Assembly (NCBI GenBank): GCA_003164155.1
Contig: PLSG01000538.1
Location: 1-5,722 of the forward strand
Source of the DNA: Parachlamydiaceae bacterium
GTDB lineage: Bacteria; Chlamydiota; Chlamydiia; Chlamydiales; Parachlamydiaceae
Direction: 5' to 3'
Length of the DNA stretch: 5,722 nt
Shown here: positions 4,255-5,722 of the stretch, piece after piece
Numbering within the stretch: the first letter of the stretch is position 1
How the letters are laid out: every line of letters begins with the position of its first letter
Translations under genes and position numbers: made by a program
Notes under the pieces: generated by a model
The model's database searches: none
What the model saw: the letters and a program-made list of their open reading frames with translations, nothing else
What the model was told of the DNA's origin: nothing

Positions 4255-5722
4255 ATGCAAGATTTAAGTGCAGAAACGGTTATCGAATCGAAAAATCAGA
4301 CCATCGCAGAGTTTCAAGATTCCATTTTAATCGTCGACGACGACCCCATAGTGCTCTTATCACTGCAAGCCATTTTGGAACATGAACATTATCACGTGAT
4401 TGCGGCAAGCAGTGGTTATGAGGCCATAGAGGTGATGCAAAAGCAGCCTGTGGCCGTGATTATCTGCGATCAAAATATGCCGGGCATCAATGGGACTGCT
4501 GTGCTTCAGCGCGCGCTTGTTTTGCATCCCGATTCTATCCGCATTATCCTGACGGGAAATAGTGACTTAAACACAGCTGTGCAGGTGATCAACTTAGGCC
4601 AGATCTCGCAGTTTATTGTAAAGCCTTGGGATAATGCCTCGATCTTGCAGACCGTGCATTCTTCGATAGAAAAATACAGGCTGACGCGGGAAAATCGCCA
4701 GCTGCATGAGCTTATAAAAAACCAGCATAAAGCCCTCTCTAAGTCCCATGAAAGCTTGCAGCAAGAAATTCAGCTAGGAGCGCATATTCAAGAAGTCTTG
4801 CTTTTGGGAAAAAAGCCGAACGATGTGAGCGGATTTTCCATAGATGCCACCTCCATTCCGTCGCGCGATGTGGACGGAGATTTCTTTGATTTTTACCGCC
4901 CTAACGCTACGACCTTGGACGTGGTGATTGGCGACGTTATGGGCAAGGGGATCCCTGCGGCATTGGTGGGGACGGCCGTGAAAATGCAGTTTGTGCGTTT
5001 TGCGTTGCCTTTTACGCCTACGCATCTTTTCGATAAGTTGCGTTTATGGCATGAAGACATTCTGCCTCCATACCAGATATTGCAGCATGTGCATGACGAG
5101 ATCGATCAGCAGCTCATCGAGCTGGAGTTTTTTGTCAGCTTGTTTTATGGGCGATTCGATTTGGCAAAACAGACCTTTACTTATGTCGATTGCGGATCAA
5201 CCAAGCCTTTGCATTACCGGAAGGCTCAAAAGACTATCGTCCCTTTGGCTGGGAACAACTTGCCCTTGGGGCTGGTAGAGGTGGCTGAATATCGCGATAT
5301 AGCCCTTTCTTATGGGATTGGGGACTTATTCGTGTTCTATTCAGACGGTGTGACGGAGGCGCGCGCTCCCGATGGAGAGCTTTATGGCTGTGACAGATTA
5401 AAACAGCTCGTGCAAGACAATGCCGACATGGGCGCATCTGATTTGCTGGCATTGGTGCAGCAAACGGTTTTGGCCTTTGCCCAGAAAAAAAATGTGGATG
5501 ACGACTTGACTATGATCATCATCAAAATTGAGGAATGCTCCATTTCTAAGGCTTTGCAGCCGCAAGATGTGAAATTTAAAAGCGACTTGGCGCAGCTAAA
5601 GGCTGTGCGGGCCTATGTGAAAACAGTTTGTCAAAATGCCCCCGGGGACGAGGAACGCCTGATTGAACTACTCGAACTTGCAATCAACGAGGCTTTTTGC
5701 AATATTGTGAAACATGGGTACG
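4255..5722 (+). CDS. Response regulator with PP2C/SpoIIE phosphatase and RsbW-like kinase domain (HsbR-like), 3' end cut by window
   Basis: This is probably a cytoplasmic partner-switching regulator: phosphorylation of the receiver would control a serine phosphatase acting on an STAS-type anti-anti-sigma factor. The start ATG at 4255 has GGAG seven bases upstream. The frame is open for 489 codons to the window edge. Residues about 22-140 form a receiver domain (LIVDDD 25-30, phosphoacceptor Asp72 in CDQNMPG, Thr100, Lys123 in KPW). Residues about 140-185 look like a coiled-coil linker. Residues about 190-426 form a PP2C/SpoIIE phosphatase with metal-site aspartates in DGDFFDF (Asp209), GDVMGKGIPAAL (Asp227), FYSDGVTEAR (Asp364) and DDDLTM (415-420). 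From about 440 an HATPase_c_2 domain begins; its N box NEAFCNIVKHGY (478-489) carries Glu479, Asn483 and His487 as in RsbW. The order matches Pseudomonas HsbR. The usual GGDFYD reads DGDFFD here, but the acidic ligands are intact. The remaining domain, stop codon and any antagonist gene lie outside. It diverges from rpoN. The sensor kinase and target are unknown. Confidence 0.92.
   Translation, partial: MQDLSAETVIESKNQTIAEFQDSILIVDDDPIVLLSLQAILEHEHYHVIAASSGYEAIEVMQKQPVAVIICDQNMPGINGTAVLQRALVLHPDSIRIILTGNSDLNTAVQVINLGQISQFIVKPWDNASILQTVHSSIEKYRLTRENRQLHELIKNQHKALSKSHESLQQEIQLGAHIQEVLLLGKKPNDVSGFSIDATSIPSRDVDGDFFDFYRPNATTLDVVIGDVMGKGIPAALVGTAVKMQFVRFALPFTPTHLFDKLRLWHEDILPPYQILQHVHDEIDQQLIELEFFVSLFYGRFDLAKQTFTYVDCGSTKPLHYRKAQKTIVPLAGNNLPLGLVEVAEYRDIALSYGIGDLFVFYSDGVTEARAPDGELYGCDRLKQLVQDNADMGASDLLALVQQTVLAFAQKKNVDDDLTMIIIKIEECSISKALQPQDVKFKSDLAQLKAVRAYVKTVCQNAPGDEERLIELLELAINEAFCNIVKHGY

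Noticed and set aside
4774..5025. Minus-strand open frames opposite the receiver-phosphatase gene (also 5234-5452)
   Set aside because: They are antisense shadows of well-conserved phosphatase motifs, with no ribosome sites and no recognisable product.

Overview
The window holds four protein genes: three on the minus strand (rpoN, then tsaB, then an outer-membrane barrel gene) and one on the plus strand, diverging from rpoN and cut by the right edge. No rRNA or tRNA gene, CRISPR array or intact transposase is visible. The best lineage clue is the BBP7-type (DUF1551) barrel protein, a family known mainly from the Planctomycetes-Verrucomicrobia-Chlamydiae group. Together with mid-range GC content, a sigma-54 and an Rsb-type phosphatase, it suggests a PVC bacterium, possibly a chlamydia-like one. 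This is inference; no single sequence feature proves it.

Region by region. Positions 1-319 hold no convincing gene, only 9-bp-period repeats (CACAGAGAA / CTTTGTGTT) and a strong hairpin that may mark the 3' end of the barrel transcript. Positions 320-1564 (minus) encode the secreted BBP7 barrel. Positions 1692-2417 (minus) encode TsaB, a tRNA t6A synthesis partner protein. Positions 2567-4096 (minus) encode sigma-54. Positions 4097-4254 are a divergent promoter region. From 4255 (plus) a multidomain signalling protein runs off the window: receiver, coiled coil, PP2C/SpoIIE phosphatase and the start of an RsbW-type kinase domain.

The most interesting structure lies between rpoN and tsaB. Positions 2445-2604 form a 160-bp, nearly full-length imperfect palindrome with perfect 20-bp terminal inverted repeats. 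It is bracketed exactly by the direct repeat TTCTGG, which is the signature of a miniature inverted-repeat transposable element (MITE). The element supplies the last 11 codons and the stop codon of rpoN. Removing it with one TTCTGG copy restores an rpoN frame ending Thr-Asn-Pro-TGA, only 10 bases before the tsaB start, so rpoN and tsaB were probably tightly packed before insertion.

Functionally, rpoN and the divergent phosphatase protein are both transcription-control genes. The latter resembles the partner-switching regulator HsbR. Nothing seen here shows that they act in one pathway. TsaB is housekeeping, and the barrel protein is a cell-envelope component of unknown substrate.
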